A stretch of 64,000 nucleotides of DNA from Bacteroidaceae bacterium. Lineage in GTDB: Bacteria > Bacteroidota > Bacteroidia > Bacteroidales > Bacteroidaceae. The first letter of the stretch is position 1, and each line of letters starts with the position of its first letter. The notes under the pieces are model-generated. The model was not told where the DNA came from, did not search any database, and saw only the letters and a list, made by a program, of their open reading frames with translations. The stretch is from positions 1 to 64,000 of the forward strand of contig JAIKZH010000020.1 in NCBI GenBank assembly GCA_024682395.1, written 5' to 3'. A program made the translations under genes and the position numbers. Shown piece by piece: positions 53,587 through 63,816 of the stretch.

Positions 53587-54255
53587 ATGAATACAGATAG
53601 AAATATAATTTTGAAAAGAACCTTACTCGTATGTTTTCTTTTGTCTTTCATATTCACAGTTTTTGCCCAAAAGAAAATTAAAATAGCCTGTGTTGGTAAT
53701 AGCATCACATATGGTCATGGTATAGCAGATAGAGAACATGATACTTATCCTGCAGTTCTTGGTCGTTTGCTTGGTGACGCTTATGAAGTGCGTAATTTCG
53801 GAATAAGTGGTCGTACCTTAATGAACAAAGGGGATAGTCCTTACATGAAAGAGCAGATATATAAGGATGCCTTACTTTATCAACCAGATATCGTTACAAT
53901 AAAACTTGGAACAAACGATTCAAAACCTCAGAATTGGAAATATAACTCAACATTTAAGGACGATTTGAAAACCCTTGTGAGGAGTTTTCAGGGTTTACCT
54001 TCACATCCAAAGGTTTATCTTTGTCTCCCGATTCCTGCAACAGCCCCTGCTTGGAATATATCGGATAGTGTGATTATTAGCGGAGTTATACCTTATATTA
54101 AAGAGGTGGCTGATGAAATGAATCTTGAGGTGCTTGATCTTTATACCGCTTTTGCTCCCTATGTTCATTTGTTGCCCGATTCTGTTCACCCTAATGAAGA
54201 CGGGGCTGCCGTTATAGCACATATGCTGAGTGAATTCCTTAGAAAACAAGAATAA
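53587..54255 (+). CDS. secreted SGNH/GDSL hydrolase
   Basis: The predicted 222 residues begin with a signal peptide ending in VFAQ, starting from the ATG at 53587 (the frame is open 8 codons further up). The SGNH blocks are complete: IACVGNSITYGHG with the catalytic Ser, NFGISGRTL, IKLGTNDSKPQNW and LPDSVHPNEDGAAVIA with Asp and His. It resembles esterases that deacetylate sialic acids or polysaccharides. No glycoside hydrolase is adjacent, so the substrate is open; it is unlike the larger esterase at 17503. Confidence 0.85.
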   Translation: MNTDRNIILKRTLLVCFLLSFIFTVFAQKKIKIACVGNSITYGHGIADREHDTYPAVLGRLLGDAYEVRNFGISGRTLMNKGDSPYMKEQIYKDALLYQPDIVTIKLGTNDSKPQNWKYNSTFKDDLKTLVRSFQGLPSHPKVYLCLPIPATAPAWNISDSVIISGVIPYIKEVADEMNLEVLDLYTAFAPYVHLLPDSVHPNEDGAAVIAHMLSEFLRKQE

Positions 54256-54347
54256 GCGAGACAAAATGACATGGTGATATGACAAATCGTCTGTTTGTTC
54301 TTCGTGGTATTTCCTTTGAATGGTAATGAACGAAAGGAGATACAATT

Positions 54348-56432
54348 ATGAATACAACTACAACTAACAACAAACAAGACAATTTAGAAGCTTTGAAGCT
54401 ATATGCGACAAATCTTATAGATCAAGCCCGTAATGGAAAGTTAGATCCTGTGATTGGGCGTGATGAAGAGATTCGTCGTGTTTTGCAGATTCTAAGTCGT
54501 CGTTCAAAGAATAACCCAGTCCTTATAGGTGAACCAGGTACCGGTAAAACTGCAATCGTTGAAGGCTTGGCTCATCGTATATTACGTGGGGATGTCCCTG
54601 AAAACTTGAAACAGAAGCAACTTTATTCATTGGATATGGGTGCTTTGATTGCAGGCGCAAAGTATCAGGGAGAATTTGAGGAACGTCTGAAAAAAGTAAT
54701 CAATGCAGTAACAGAAAGTCAAGGTGAGATCATTCTGTTTATTGATGAAATACATACTCTTGTTGGCGCAGGACAAACATCTGGCGCAATGGATGCCGCT
54801 AATATTCTAAAACCAGCATTAGCTCGTGGTGAACTTCGAAGCATTGGTGCGACAACACTTGATGAGTATCAAAAATATTTTGAGAAAGATAAAGCACTGG
54901 AACGTCGATTCCAAATTGTGATGGTTGATGAACCAGATGTGATGAACAGCATAAGTATTTTACGTGGATTGAAAGAACGTTATGAAAATCATCACAAGGT
55001 GCGTATTATGGATGATGCAATAATTGCTGCGGTAGAATTAAGTAATCGTTATATAACTGATAGGTTCCTTCCCGATAAGGCTATTGACCTTATGGATGAG
55101 GCTGCAGCTAAGTTGCGTATGGAAAGGGATTCAGTACCTGAAGAACTGGACGAATTAGGACGTAAGATTAAGCAATTGGAGATTGAACGTGCTGCTATAA
55201 AACGTGAGGGAGATAAGGAAAAACTTAATCAATTGGCAACAGATATAGATAATTTGCAAAAGCAATATCAGGTTATCAATGAAAAGTGGTTACAAGAGAA
55301 AAAACAAGCAGATAGAATACAACAATTGCGTGCACAGATAGAGCAATTGAAGTTTGATGCTGATAAAGCTGAGCGCGAAGGCGATTATGGAAAGGTGGCA
55401 GAGATACGTTATGGTAAGATTCAGACCTTGCAAGAGGAAATTCAAACTCAACAAAATCAGTTGGCTCAAACTCAAGGAAATAATGCTCTTATCAAAGAAT
55501 ATGTCACAGCTGACGATATTGCAGATGTGGTAAGTCGTTGGACTCATATTCCTGTAAGTAAGATGCAGCAAAGCGAAAAGGATAAGTTACTGAATCTGGA
55601 AGCAGAACTGCATAAACGAGTGATTGGTCAGGATGAAGCAATCGAGGCAGTAAGTAATGCTGTGCGTCGAAGTCGTGCCGGTTTGCAAGATCCTCGTCGT
55701 CCAATAGGTTCATTCATCTTTATGGGGCCTACTGGTGTGGGTAAAACCGAATTGGCAAAGGCTTTAGCCGATTATCTGTTTAATGATGAGTCGCTTATGA
55801 CACGTATTGATATGAGCGAATATCAAGAGAAATATAGTGTGAGCCGACTTATTGGTGCGCCTCCTGGATATATTGGATATGAAGAAGGAGGTCAGTTGAC
55901 AGAGGCTGTACGTAGGAAACCATATAGTGTGGTTCTGTTCGATGAGATCGAAAAGGCGCATACAGATGTGTTCAATACGTTGTTGCAAGTGTTGGATGAT
56001 GGTCGTTTGACAGACAATAAAGGGCGTACAGTGAATTTCAAGAATACTATAATCATAATGACAAGTAACTTGTCTGATGAACAATTACACCAATTGATGC
56101 GTCCAGAGTTCCTGAACCGAATTGATGAAATCATCACATTTAAGCCGTTGGCTGAATTCGAGATAAGGAAGATTGTGGAATTGCAAGTAGAAGGTGTTAA
56201 GCGTATGCTTGCCGATTCTGGAATTACAATTCAATTGACTCGAAAAGCATTCGATTTCTTGTCTCAAGTGGGGTATGATCCTGTTTTCGGTGCTCGTCCT
56301 GTTAAACGTGCAATACAGCAATATCTATTAAATGAATTGTCAAAATTGATTCTTGCAGAAAAAATCGATAAGACAAAACCAATTGAGATCGATGCTGATA
56401 ATGAGCAATTATTGTTTGATGTAGCATCTTAA
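54348..56432 (+). CDS. clpB: ClpB-type AAA+ disaggregase lacking the N-terminal domain
   Basis: A predicted 694-residue Hsp100 protein that would rescue aggregated proteins with DnaK. It has both ATPase domains (GEPGTGKTA and GPTGVGKTE Walker [26 protein letters not shown]) and a coiled-coil middle domain (about 230-355) typical of ClpB, not ClpA/ClpC. The usual N-terminal Clp_N domain of about 150 residues is absent: the start [16 protein letters not shown] leads straight into [20 protein letters not shown]. The stretch before [11 protein letters not shown] is also some 20 residues shorter than usual. No upstream in-frame coding suggests a missed start. Confidence 0.92.
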   Translation: MNTTTTNNKQDNLEALKLYATNLIDQARNGKLDPVIGRDEEIRRVLQILSRRSKNNPVLIGEPGTGKTAIVEGLAHRILRGDVPENLKQKQLYSLDMGALIAGAKYQGEFEERLKKVINAVTESQGEIILFIDEIHTLVGAGQTSGAMDAANILKPALARGELRSIGATTLDEYQKYFEKDKALERRFQIVMVDEPDVMNSISILRGLKERYENHHKVRIMDDAIIAAVELSNRYITDRFLPDKAIDLMDEAAAKLRMERDSVPEELDELGRKIKQLEIERAAIKREGDKEKLNQLATDIDNLQKQYQVINEKWLQEKKQADRIQQLRAQIEQLKFDADKAEREGDYGKVAEIRYGKIQTLQEEIQTQQNQLAQTQGNNALIKEYVTADDIADVVSRWTHIPVSKMQQSEKDKLLNLEAELHKRVIGQDEAIEAVSNAVRRSRAGLQDPRRPIGSFIFMGPTGVGKTELAKALADYLFNDESLMTRIDMSEYQEKYSVSRLIGAPPGYIGYEEGGQLTEAVRRKPYSVVLFDEIEKAHTDVFNTLLQVLDDGRLTDNKGRTVNFKNTIIIMTSNLSDEQLHQLMRPEFLNRIDEIITFKPLAEFEIRKIVELQVEGVKRMLADSGITIQLTRKAFDFLSQVGYDPVFGARPVKRAIQQYLLNELSKLILAEKIDKTKPIEIDADNEQLLFDVAS

Positions 56433-56475
56433 TACTCATATTAATACTGATTATTTATCTAATAATCATAAATTG

Positions 56476-56516
56476 AAACTTCCCAAAGGGCACTAATACC
56501 TTTTGGGAAGTTTTTT
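56476..56516 (+). terminator. terminator of clpB
   Basis: AAACTTCCCAAAGG pairs with CCTTTTGGGAAGTTT (one bulged T), ending in a T-run. Confidence 0.85.
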
Positions 56517-56666
56517 ATGAATAAATAATCCTTTTTCACATTTTTTATATAGTAAAATTTGGTTGTTAGTTACTTTCTTTATTAATTTGTATTAATTTAG
56601 CGTCTTGACTTTATAAATTAAGTCTTTATGGCATAGAATAAATTAATTTTATAAAAAGATATTTTT

Positions 56667-56984
56667 ATGAAAGAAAATCAAATGAGGGCCTTTGGAACAT
56701 TGGATTTCTGTTCAACCTCTCAAATGAAGTATAAATCCAGTTCGGAAAAGATAAAGGCACTTGATGTATGTTCAAGAGGGCAATCTTTTGTGTCACAGAG
56801 ATTTATTATCACCCAATACTATAATGATTATAGATATATGACAAACATATACGATAGACAATCCGCACGGTCGTATTGTGGGGTTGTGAAAACACCAAAT
56901 TCACTCCCTTTCTTGCCTTGTAACCTACATAAAAATGTTCTTTATTCTATTAGTAATAAGGAACTTAACAACGAAGAGATATGA
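56667..56984 (+). CDS. hypothetical ORF, possibly not coding
   Basis: An open frame of 105 residues beginning MKENQMRAFGTLDFC. It has no signal peptide, membrane segment or motif, and the composition (many Ser, Tyr, Cys and Asn) does not look like a typical conserved protein. No clear promoter element is seen; a 5-bp hairpin (GACTT/AAGTC) lies about 50 bases upstream. It may be chance. Confidence 0.25.
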   Translation: MKENQMRAFGTLDFCSTSQMKYKSSSEKIKALDVCSRGQSFVSQRFIITQYYNDYRYMTNIYDRQSARSYCGVVKTPNSLPFLPCNLHKNVLYSISNKELNNEEI

Positions 56985-57029
56985 AATAATGATATAGTAT
57001 TGTTTAAATATAAATTAAAGTAATTGAAA

Positions 57030-57581
57030 ATGAAAAAGGTATTTTTAAGTTTAGTATTATTAGTTATGTTAGCATCGTGTGAATTAGAAGGCGGTGGAAC
57101 TATTAGTGGTAAATCATTACGTAAAAACACAGGAATTATTCTTGAATGTTATGATTCAGATGGAAATAATCTTGCTGAAGATGAGAATTTTATTAAGCAG
57201 ATAAAAATATTAAATACTCAAACAAATAAAGAAATTCATCTTGATGTCTTACGATACACAGGATTGGATGATTCGTATAATTGTTATTTGTTTTTCTTCG
57301 CAGACTTCCCTGATGTTGAGGACGTCCAATTTGATAATCATAACATAGCATATTGGGAATCTACGATAAATCTTTGTATTGGCGAACAAATTCTACCTCT
57401 GCATTGTAAAATAGAATATTCTAGTAACCCATTGATTCCAGGAAGTTTACATATGGTTTTGGTTAAAGTAAAGGAAGTTACATGTAATGATGTAAGAATA
57501 ATAGGAGACCCCGATCGTAGAATAAATGAATCTATAGTCCTTTATTTAGAGAAGACAGAGGATGGATATATAATCAAATAA
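57030..57581 (+). CDS. small lipoprotein, function unknown
   Basis: The predicted 183 residues start at the ATG at 57030 (a TTG lies six bases earlier) with a signal peptide and lipobox (LVMLASCELEGG, Cys about 18). The mature part has alternating hydrophobic stretches suggestive of a beta-sandwich, with a polar, acidic surface. No family is recognised. It stands alone. Confidence 0.6.
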   Translation: MKKVFLSLVLLVMLASCELEGGGTISGKSLRKNTGIILECYDSDGNNLAEDENFIKQIKILNTQTNKEIHLDVLRYTGLDDSYNCYLFFFADFPDVEDVQFDNHNIAYWESTINLCIGEQILPLHCKIEYSSNPLIPGSLHMVLVKVKEVTCNDVRIIGDPDRRINESIVLYLEKTEDGYIIK

Positions 57582-57704
57582 TCTATAATTTTCATGTTTG
57601 TCAATTTGATGCGTCTTGATATAAGACGCAGGCATAATTTATTGCGTGCAAAAGTAGGGCGTTCCTTTATTTATGATGATTATCATGAAAATAATTGAAC
57701 AAAA

Positions 57705-57735
57705 TTTGTTATGTATCAGATAATCATTATATTTG
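57705..57735 (+). promoter_or_regulatory. promoter of the Tyr/Arg/Asn-rich protein gene
   Basis: TTTG at 57705-57708 and TATATTTG at 57728-57735 are 19 bases apart. Confidence 0.65.
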
Positions 57736-57761
57736 CAAGGAAAACATAAAAACGTAATATT

Positions 57762-58709
57762 ATGAAAAGAATGCTTTTAAGTGTGGTTTTATCTGTGTTG
57801 GCATTGAGTATGTCAGCTATGTCATTGTCAAAGATGCGTACACATGCACGCTTCTTAACCGATCGTATGGCTTATGAATTAGATTTGTCATCAGACCAAT
57901 ATGATGATTGTTATGAGATAAACTATGACTTCATTTATGCAATAGAAGGGCTGATGAATGATGTGGTCTATGGTTATGAAGACGCAATAGATTCATATTA
58001 TCGTTATTTGGATTATCGTAATGAAGATTTAGCATATGTGTTGGATTATGTTCAATATGAGAAGTTTATAAGAACGGAGTATTTCTATCGTCCAGTATAT
58101 ACAAAAGGTGGCTCATGGGATTTCCGAATTTATATAATTTATAATAATGTGTCGTTCTATTATTTCGATAAGCCATTAGCATATAATACATATTATGGAA
58201 TACATAGTCGTAGATATTATTCTAATGGATACTATACATATCGATATAATCATATGAACAGATATTCATATTCTCCAATACGAGGCGGAGCCAACGTAGT
58301 TGTTCATCGTCGTAATGACTTTGGTACGAACATTCGTAAACGTGGGGATACACGTATATATAACAACTACAACAATAAAAATGCTAATTATCGCACTCAA
58401 GACCGAAGATATCGCGATGATAGCGGAAATAGATATTCTCCAGGTATTAACAACAGAATTGTGGAAGGACGCAGAAATGATGTAAGCGGAACAAATCAAA
58501 ATAAGGTGATTCCACACCGACGTGGTGATGTAGGTACGAATGCGCCAACTCCTTCTTCCTCTACATCAGATAGAAACGTGAATAGCTCACGCTATCGTGT
58601 TGATTCTCAAAATGTAGTGCCATCTCGTGCTGGTAGTAATAATACAAGCTCAAATAATGGGCAAACCAACCAATCTACAGGCTCAGAAATACGTGTGGGC
58701 CGTAAGTGA
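57762..58709 (+). CDS. secreted Tyr/Arg/Asn-rich protein, function unknown
   Basis: The predicted 315 residues have a signal peptide ending near SMSAMS. The next part (about 25-125) is helical and acidic (MAYELDLSSDQYDDCYEINY), then a Tyr-rich stretch (RRYYSNGYYTYRYNHMNRY), then a low-complexity tail rich in Arg, Asn, Ser and Gly with loose repeats such as HRRNDFGTN and HRRGDVGTN. Strongly basic tail and acidic head suggest a structural, surface-attached or matrix protein, but nothing identifies it. The promoter is strong by sequence. Confidence 0.6.
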   Translation: MKRMLLSVVLSVLALSMSAMSLSKMRTHARFLTDRMAYELDLSSDQYDDCYEINYDFIYAIEGLMNDVVYGYEDAIDSYYRYLDYRNEDLAYVLDYVQYEKFIRTEYFYRPVYTKGGSWDFRIYIIYNNVSFYYFDKPLAYNTYYGIHSRRYYSNGYYTYRYNHMNRYSYSPIRGGANVVVHRRNDFGTNIRKRGDTRIYNNYNNKNANYRTQDRRYRDDSGNRYSPGINNRIVEGRRNDVSGTNQNKVIPHRRGDVGTNAPTPSSSTSDRNVNSSRYRVDSQNVVPSRAGSNNTSSNNGQTNQSTGSEIRVGRK

Positions 58710-58753
58710 TGTAAAATAAAAATGAATAATTTTTTAACTTTTTTGTAAAATAT

Positions 58754-58784
58754 TTTGTTTAAACAAAAAATATATATATATTTG
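58754..58784 (+). promoter_or_regulatory. promoter of galE
   Basis: TTTG at 58754-58757 and TATATTTG at 58777-58784 are 19 bases apart. The palindrome TTTTGTTTAAACAAAA (58753-58768) overlaps the -33 element and could be a repressor site or chance. Confidence 0.65.
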
Positions 58785-58840
58785 CATTCAAACAGACACA
58801 GAAATTGTTTAAAAAAACAGTATATAAACACGATTATAAG

Positions 58841-59869
58841 ATGAAAGATACGGTATTGGTAACTGGCGGAACCGGATTTATTGGGTCGCATACAACAGTT
58901 GAACTCCAGCAAGCTGGTTATAACGTAGTGATAGTAGATAATCTCTCAAATTCCAATGCAGATGTGCTTGACGGAATAGAGAAAATAACAGGAATACGTC
59001 CTGCTTTTGAGAAAGTTGATTGTTGCGACATGAAAGCTCTCGAAGCAGTGTTCGATAAATATAATGGGATTAAGGGTATAATCCATTTTGCTGCAAGCAA
59101 AGCAGTAGGAGAGTCAGTAGAAAAACCACTGATGTATTACCGTAATAATCTCAATTCGCTCATTAACTTATTGGAACTTATGCCAAAATATGGTGTGAAA
59201 GGAATTATTTTCTCTTCTTCATGCACTGTATATGGACAACCTGACGCAGAAAATCTTCCTGTGACAGAATCAGCTCCTATCAAGAAAGCAGAAAGTCCAT
59301 ATGGCAACACCAAGCAAGTGAATGAAGAAATTATTCAGGATTACGTCAATAGTGGCGCACCAATCAAGAGTATCATCTTGAGATACTTCAATCCGATAGG
59401 TAGTCATCCAACTGCTTATATCGGTGAATTGCCAAACGGCGTACCTGCAAACTTAATACCATATCTTACTCAAACAGCCGCTGGAATACGCGAATGTTTG
59501 ACAGTATTTGGCGATAATTATAATACACCAGATGGTAGTTGTATCCGTGATTATATCTATGTGGTCGATTTGGCAAAGGCTCATGTGTGTGCAATGGCGC
59601 GCATTCTTGATGGTAAGGCAGAAGAACCAGTAGAGATATTCAATATCGGTACAGGACATGGTGTCAGTGTTCTTGAATTGATTAATTCTTTTGAACGTGC
59701 GACAGGTGTGAAGTTGAACTACAAGATAGGTGAACGTCGCGCAGGTGACATCGAAGCCATTTGGGGAAATGTAGATAAAGCTAATAAAGTGTTGGGCTGG
59801 AGTGCTAATACACCATTGGATGAAGTACTTCTATCAGCATGGAATTGGCAAAAGCATTTGGTAAAATAA
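58841..59869 (+). CDS. galE: UDP-glucose 4-epimerase
   Basis: GalE interconverts UDP-galactose and UDP-glucose, so it links galactose from the alpha-galactosidases of the polysaccharide locus with central metabolism; it is also needed for surface glycans. The predicted 342 residues show VLVTGGTGFIGSHTTVELQ, FAASKAVGESVEKP, SSSCTVYG and the catalytic SPYGNTKQ, then ILRYFNPIGSHP and DGSCIRDYIYVVDLAKAH. ATG 58841 fits the family start. It is a single gene with its own promoter and terminator. Confidence 0.95.
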   Translation: MKDTVLVTGGTGFIGSHTTVELQQAGYNVVIVDNLSNSNADVLDGIEKITGIRPAFEKVDCCDMKALEAVFDKYNGIKGIIHFAASKAVGESVEKPLMYYRNNLNSLINLLELMPKYGVKGIIFSSSCTVYGQPDAENLPVTESAPIKKAESPYGNTKQVNEEIIQDYVNSGAPIKSIILRYFNPIGSHPTAYIGELPNGVPANLIPYLTQTAAGIRECLTVFGDNYNTPDGSCIRDYIYVVDLAKAHVCAMARILDGKAEEPVEIFNIGTGHGVSVLELINSFERATGVKLNYKIGERRAGDIEAIWGNVDKANKVLGWSANTPLDEVLLSAWNWQKHLVK

Positions 59870-60021
59870 GTACTACATAAATTGTCAAGTAGACCATCGT
59901 TTGATTGTATGTGAATATGAGAAGACGATACATGTCAATTTTTATATACTATTTTATGTATATTGGCATGTTACTTGAATAATAGTAGTTTTGTCGTGTT
60001 TTATTTTGTGTTTGTGTTGTG

Positions 60022-60058
60022 GCTACCTCTCTACGTGAAGTAAAGAGGTAGCTTTTTT
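60022..60058 (+). terminator. terminator between galE and phoH
   Basis: GCTACCTCT pairs perfectly with AGAGGTAGC, followed by six T. It lies 150 bases after galE. Confidence 0.85.
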
Positions 60059-60167
60059 CTGTGTATATATGATAACAAAATAGGTCAATCCTATGTGAAA
60101 GATGAATTAATTATTTCGTTTTGCAAAATAAATGATAATAGTAAACTATTAAATAGTAAATAATTAT

Positions 60168-60175
60168 TATCTTTG
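60168..60175 (+). promoter_or_regulatory. promoter -7 element of phoH-purC-menG-aroE
   Basis: TATCTTTG lies 25 bases before the phoH ATG; the -33 element is weak. Confidence 0.5.
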
Positions 60176-60199
60176 CACAACCAAATGAAATAAATGTAG

Positions 60200-61219
60200 A
60201 TGATAGAGAAACATTTTGTACTTGATGACGTCGATTTAGTCACTTTTTATGGCGTGAATAATTCTAATCTTCAAATGCTCAAATCTCTGTATCCCAAGTT
60301 GCGTATAGTTGCAAGAAACAACGTTATGAAAGTACTTGGCGATGAAGAAGAGATGTGTTCGTTTGAGGAGAATCTCGATCGTCTGCGCTCATATTGTATC
60401 CAATATAATTCTTTGACAGATGAAGTAATCCTTCAGGTGATAAAAGGTCAAGCTTTAAATACAAAGAATGTAAATGCAAATGACAATGCAATATGTTATA
60501 GTATTTTGGGTAAGCCGATAACTCCAAGAAGCGAAAATCAACGCCGATTAGTTGATGAATACAAGAAAAATGATATGTTGTTTGCTATTGGGCCTGCTGG
60601 TTCGGGTAAAACATATATAAGTATTGCGTTGGCTGTAAGGGCGTTAAAGAATAAAGAGGTTCGAAAAATCATTTTATCAAGACCTGCTGTAGAGGCTGGT
60701 GAGAAGCTTGGTTTCTTGCCTGGAGATATGAAAGAAAAGATAGATCCTTATTTGCAGCCATTGTATGATTCTCTACAAGATATGATTCCTGCTCAAAAAC
60801 TACAAGAGTATATGGAGAATCAGACAATTCAGATAGCTCCGCTCGCATTTATGCGTGGACGCACCCTGAATGATGCAGTTGTGATTCTTGACGAAGCACA
60901 GAACACTACAACTCAGCAGATAAAGATGTTCCTTACTCGTATGGGACATAATACAAAGATGATAATCACAGGTGACTCTACTCAGATTGACTTGCCTCGA
61001 TCTACACGTTCTGGATTGTTGGATGCGTTAGAGATATTAAAAAATGTGTCAGGGATAGGTTTTGTGGAAATGACCGATAAGGATATCGTACGCCACAAAC
61101 TTGTGACAAAGATTGTGAATGCCTATAATGAATATGAAGAAAACTTAAAGTTGCGTAAGATTGTTCATTATCAGGAATCTCTTGATGCACCAGAGAATAA
61201 AGAAGAAATTTACAAATAG
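60200..61219 (+). CDS. PhoH-family ATPase
   Basis: PhoH-like proteins are cytoplasmic ATPases linked to RNA metabolism and ribosome maturation. The predicted 339 residues have an N-terminal region of the PhoH-L type (KLRIVARNNVMKVLGDEEEM), Walker A in FAIGPAGSGKTYISIALAV, LSRPAVEAGEKLGFLPGDMKEK cut here to its first part, Walker B in VVILDEAQNTT, and TGDSTQIDLP. It opens a rightward cluster in which purC follows after 18 bases. Confidence 0.92.
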   Translation: MIEKHFVLDDVDLVTFYGVNNSNLQMLKSLYPKLRIVARNNVMKVLGDEEEMCSFEENLDRLRSYCIQYNSLTDEVILQVIKGQALNTKNVNANDNAICYSILGKPITPRSENQRRLVDEYKKNDMLFAIGPAGSGKTYISIALAVRALKNKEVRKIILSRPAVEAGEKLGFLPGDMKEKIDPYLQPLYDSLQDMIPAQKLQEYMENQTIQIAPLAFMRGRTLNDAVVILDEAQNTTTQQIKMFLTRMGHNTKMIITGDSTQIDLPRSTRSGLLDALEILKNVSGIGFVEMTDKDIVRHKLVTKIVNAYNEYEENLKLRKIVHYQESLDAPENKEEIYK

Positions 61220-61237
61220 TAATAAAAACATAAAACA

Positions 61238-62188
61238 ATGAATGCTTTAACAAAAACAGATTTTAATTTTCCTGGGCAGAAAAGCGTGTATCATGGAAAA
61301 GTTAGAGATGTGTATAATATCAACGACGATTTGATGGTAATGGTTGCAACAGACAGAATCAGTGCTTTCGATGTGGTTCTTCCTAAAGGCATCCCATTTA
61401 AAGGTCAGCTTTTGAATCAAATTGCAGCAAAATTCTTAGATGCATCAGCAGCAGTTGTTCCAAACTGGAAATTAGCATGTCCAGATCCTATGGTAACAGT
61501 AGGTTTGAAATGTGAAGGATTCAGAGTGGAAATGATCATACGTGGATATCTTACTGGTAGTGCATGGCGCGAATATAAAGCTGGTGCACGTTCACTTTGT
61601 GGAGTACAATTACCAGAAGGTATGAAAGAAAATCAGAAATTCCCAACTCCAATCATAACTCCAACAACAAAGGCTGATGAGGGTCATGACGAGAATATCT
61701 CAAAAGAAGAAATCATAGCTCAAGGTCTTGTTAGTAAGGAAGATTATGAGCAAATGGAGAAATACACATATGCGTTATTTGAGTTAGGAACAAAAATAGC
61801 AGCCGAGAAAGGGCTGATTCTTGTTGACACTAAGTATGAATTTGGTAAGAGAGATGGAAAAGTATATCTTATTGATGAAATTCATACTCCAGACTCTTCA
61901 CGCTATTTCTATGCAGATGGTTATGAAGAGAAGTTTAATGCAGGTGAACCTCAACGCCAACTTTCAAAAGAATTTGTGCGTCAGTGGCTTATCGATCATA
62001 ACTTTATGAATCAACCAGGTCAGGTAATGCCAGAGTTGACAGATGAATTTGTAAATTCTATTACTGACAGATATGTTGAATTGTATGAGCATATCACAGG
62101 TGATAAATTCGATAAAAGTGGAACTGCAGATGAAGATATAGCAAAACGCATAGAAAAGAACGTTTTGAACTATCTTCAATCTATTTGA
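61238..62188 (+). CDS. purC: phosphoribosylaminoimidazole-succinocarboxamide synthase
   Basis: PurC joins CAIR and aspartate with ATP in purine synthesis. The predicted 316 residues are of the longer, eukaryote-like form common in Bacteroidetes: [62 protein letters not shown] and [13 protein letters not shown]. It lies 18 bases after phoH and 16 bases before menG. Confidence 0.95.
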   Translation: MNALTKTDFNFPGQKSVYHGKVRDVYNINDDLMVMVATDRISAFDVVLPKGIPFKGQLLNQIAAKFLDASAAVVPNWKLACPDPMVTVGLKCEGFRVEMIIRGYLTGSAWREYKAGARSLCGVQLPEGMKENQKFPTPIITPTTKADEGHDENISKEEIIAQGLVSKEDYEQMEKYTYALFELGTKIAAEKGLILVDTKYEFGKRDGKVYLIDEIHTPDSSRYFYADGYEEKFNAGEPQRQLSKEFVRQWLIDHNFMNQPGQVMPELTDEFVNSITDRYVELYEHITGDKFDKSGTADEDIAKRIEKNVLNYLQSI

Positions 62189-62204
62189 TAGTGTATCCAT
62201 TCTC

Positions 62205-62939
62205 ATGATAAATGATGTAACTCCATACCATTCAAATGAGAGCAAACGTAAACAAGTAGAGGCGATGTTTGATAACATTGCCTCCACTTATGATTCGTTG
62301 AATCATACGATGTCCTTGGGAATTGATAGGAAATGGAGAAACTGCGTTGTTAATTATCTGAAAGATATTGGCTCGTGGCCTATGCGAGTTCTTGATGTGG
62401 CAACAGGTACTGGCGATTTGGCTTTGCTTGCTGCGATAGAATTAGGCTCAGACGAGGTTGTGGGTGCTGATATCTCAGATAAGATGATGAAAATAGGCGA
62501 GGAAAAAGCCAAAGCATTAAATCTGTCTCAGATTGTTCGTTTTGTAAAAGAAGATTGCTCCTCAATGACATTTTCTGATAAATCATTTGAAGCAGTAATA
62601 TCAGCTTTTGCATTACGCAATTTTGAGAATATCCCACAGTGCTTGAGCGAGATGAGGCGCGTGTTGCAACCTAACGGCGATATAGTCGTTATAGATTTGT
62701 GCGCTCCACGTAAGTTTCCTATGCGTCAAGTGTTTTATGTGTATAAAAAGATTATAATGCCATGTTTGGGAGCCAAAATAGCAAAAGATAAATTGGCGTT
62801 CCAGTATTTGCCAGAAACCATGTCTGAAGTACCTCAAGGGGAAGATATGGCAGAACTATTTCGTGCGGCAGGTTTTAGTGATGTTAAATATAAGTATTTG
62901 AATTTTGGGATGTGCTGTATGTACACAGCAAAAAGATAA
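62205..62939 (+). CDS. menG: demethylmenaquinone methyltransferase
   Basis: This SAM-dependent enzyme (UbiE/MenG family) adds the final methyl group to menaquinone, the quinone used by anaerobic Bacteroidales. The predicted 244 residues show FDNIASTYDSLNHTMSLGID, VLDVATGTGDLALLAA (SAM binding), AFALRNFENIPQCL and FQYLPETMSEVPQGEDMAEL. It lies 16 bases after purC and 3 bases before aroE. Confidence 0.93.
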   Translation: MINDVTPYHSNESKRKQVEAMFDNIASTYDSLNHTMSLGIDRKWRNCVVNYLKDIGSWPMRVLDVATGTGDLALLAAIELGSDEVVGADISDKMMKIGEEKAKALNLSQIVRFVKEDCSSMTFSDKSFEAVISAFALRNFENIPQCLSEMRRVLQPNGDIVVIDLCAPRKFPMRQVFYVYKKIIMPCLGAKIAKDKLAFQYLPETMSEVPQGEDMAELFRAAGFSDVKYKYLNFGMCCMYTAKR

Positions 62940-62942
62940 GTT

Positions 62943-63704
62943 ATGGATTTATACGGATTATTAGGCTTGACCTTACAACATTCATTCTCGCATAGTTATT
63001 TTAACGATAAATTCTCACGTGAGAATATAGATGCAAAGTATGTCAATTTTGAGATACCTCAGATTGGGGATGTGCTCGATGTCTTTCGTAATCATCCAAA
63101 TCTACGAGGAATGAATGTAACAATTCCATATAAACGTGAAATCATCCCATTTTTGACAGAACTAAACGATGATGCACGTGAAATAGGGGCGGTAAATGTC
63201 GTGAAAATAGTGCATGATGATAAGTGTAATGATAAAAATGGATTACCGATAAAGTTAATAGGATATAATACTGATTATCTTGGTTTTACGCAATCCATTC
63301 AGCCACTGCTTCAAGAGAAGCATAAGAAGGCTTTGATTCTTGGTACCGGTGGAGCATCACAGGCAGTAGAGTATGGCTTGAAGAAACTTGGCATATCTTG
63401 TCAGAAAGTCTCTCGTCGTAAAAGCGATAACTGTATATCATACGATGACATGACTTCAGAAGTGATGGCAGAACATGCTGTAATTGTGAATACTACACCA
63501 TTGGGTACAAGTCCAAATGTAGATGAATGCCCAGATATTCCTTATGATACTCTGACTTCTGAACATTTGTTGTATGACTTGATTTATAATCCTGCAGAAA
63601 CATTGTTCCTCAAGAAAGGTAAAGAACATGGCTGTGTAATAAAAAATGGACTGGAGATGCTTCAGATTCAAGCCGATTGGTCTTGGAAAATCTGGAATAT
63701 GTAG
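62943..63704 (+). CDS. aroE: shikimate dehydrogenase
   Basis: AroE reduces 3-dehydroshikimate with NADPH in aromatic amino acid synthesis. The predicted 253 residues show LQHSFSHSYFNDKF (substrate site), MNVTIPYKREIIPFL with the catalytic Lys, GAVNVVKI, GYNTDYLGF, LILGTGGASQAVEYGLKKLG and NTTPLGTSP. The start follows menG by only 3 bases. Length is slightly short but normal for Bacteroidetes. Confidence 0.94.
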   Translation: MDLYGLLGLTLQHSFSHSYFNDKFSRENIDAKYVNFEIPQIGDVLDVFRNHPNLRGMNVTIPYKREIIPFLTELNDDAREIGAVNVVKIVHDDKCNDKNGLPIKLIGYNTDYLGFTQSIQPLLQEKHKKALILGTGGASQAVEYGLKKLGISCQKVSRRKSDNCISYDDMTSEVMAEHAVIVNTTPLGTSPNVDECPDIPYDTLTSEHLLYDLIYNPAETLFLKKGKEHGCVIKNGLEMLQIQADWSWKIWNM

Positions 63705-63784
63705 TCTTCATATATTTCATATATGGTTTTTTGGTCTTATTTGCCTTATTGTCATGATAATAATGTGAAAAAGCTAATTATTAA

Positions 63785-63816
63785 TTTGCATACTTATTGT
63801 TTTTTTTGTAAATTTG
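63785..63816 (+). promoter_or_regulatory. promoter facing a gene beyond the window
   Basis: TTTG at 63785-63788 and TAAATTTG at 63809-63816 are about 20 bases apart. Nothing codes after it up to 64000, so its gene lies beyond the right edge or the transcript is noncoding. Confidence 0.5.

Larger units (their letters stand above)
59870..60199. other. intergenic region between galE and phoH
   Basis: It holds the terminator at 60022-60058 and the phoH promoter element at 60168-60175. A possible inverted pair (GACCATCGT / ACGATACATGTC, imperfect) near 59890-59940 is too weak to call. Nothing else is recognised. Confidence 0.5.

Noticed and set aside
56603-56628. Regulatory hairpin before the 105-codon ORF
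   Set aside because: The stem is only five base pairs in AT-rich DNA and the ORF itself is doubtful.
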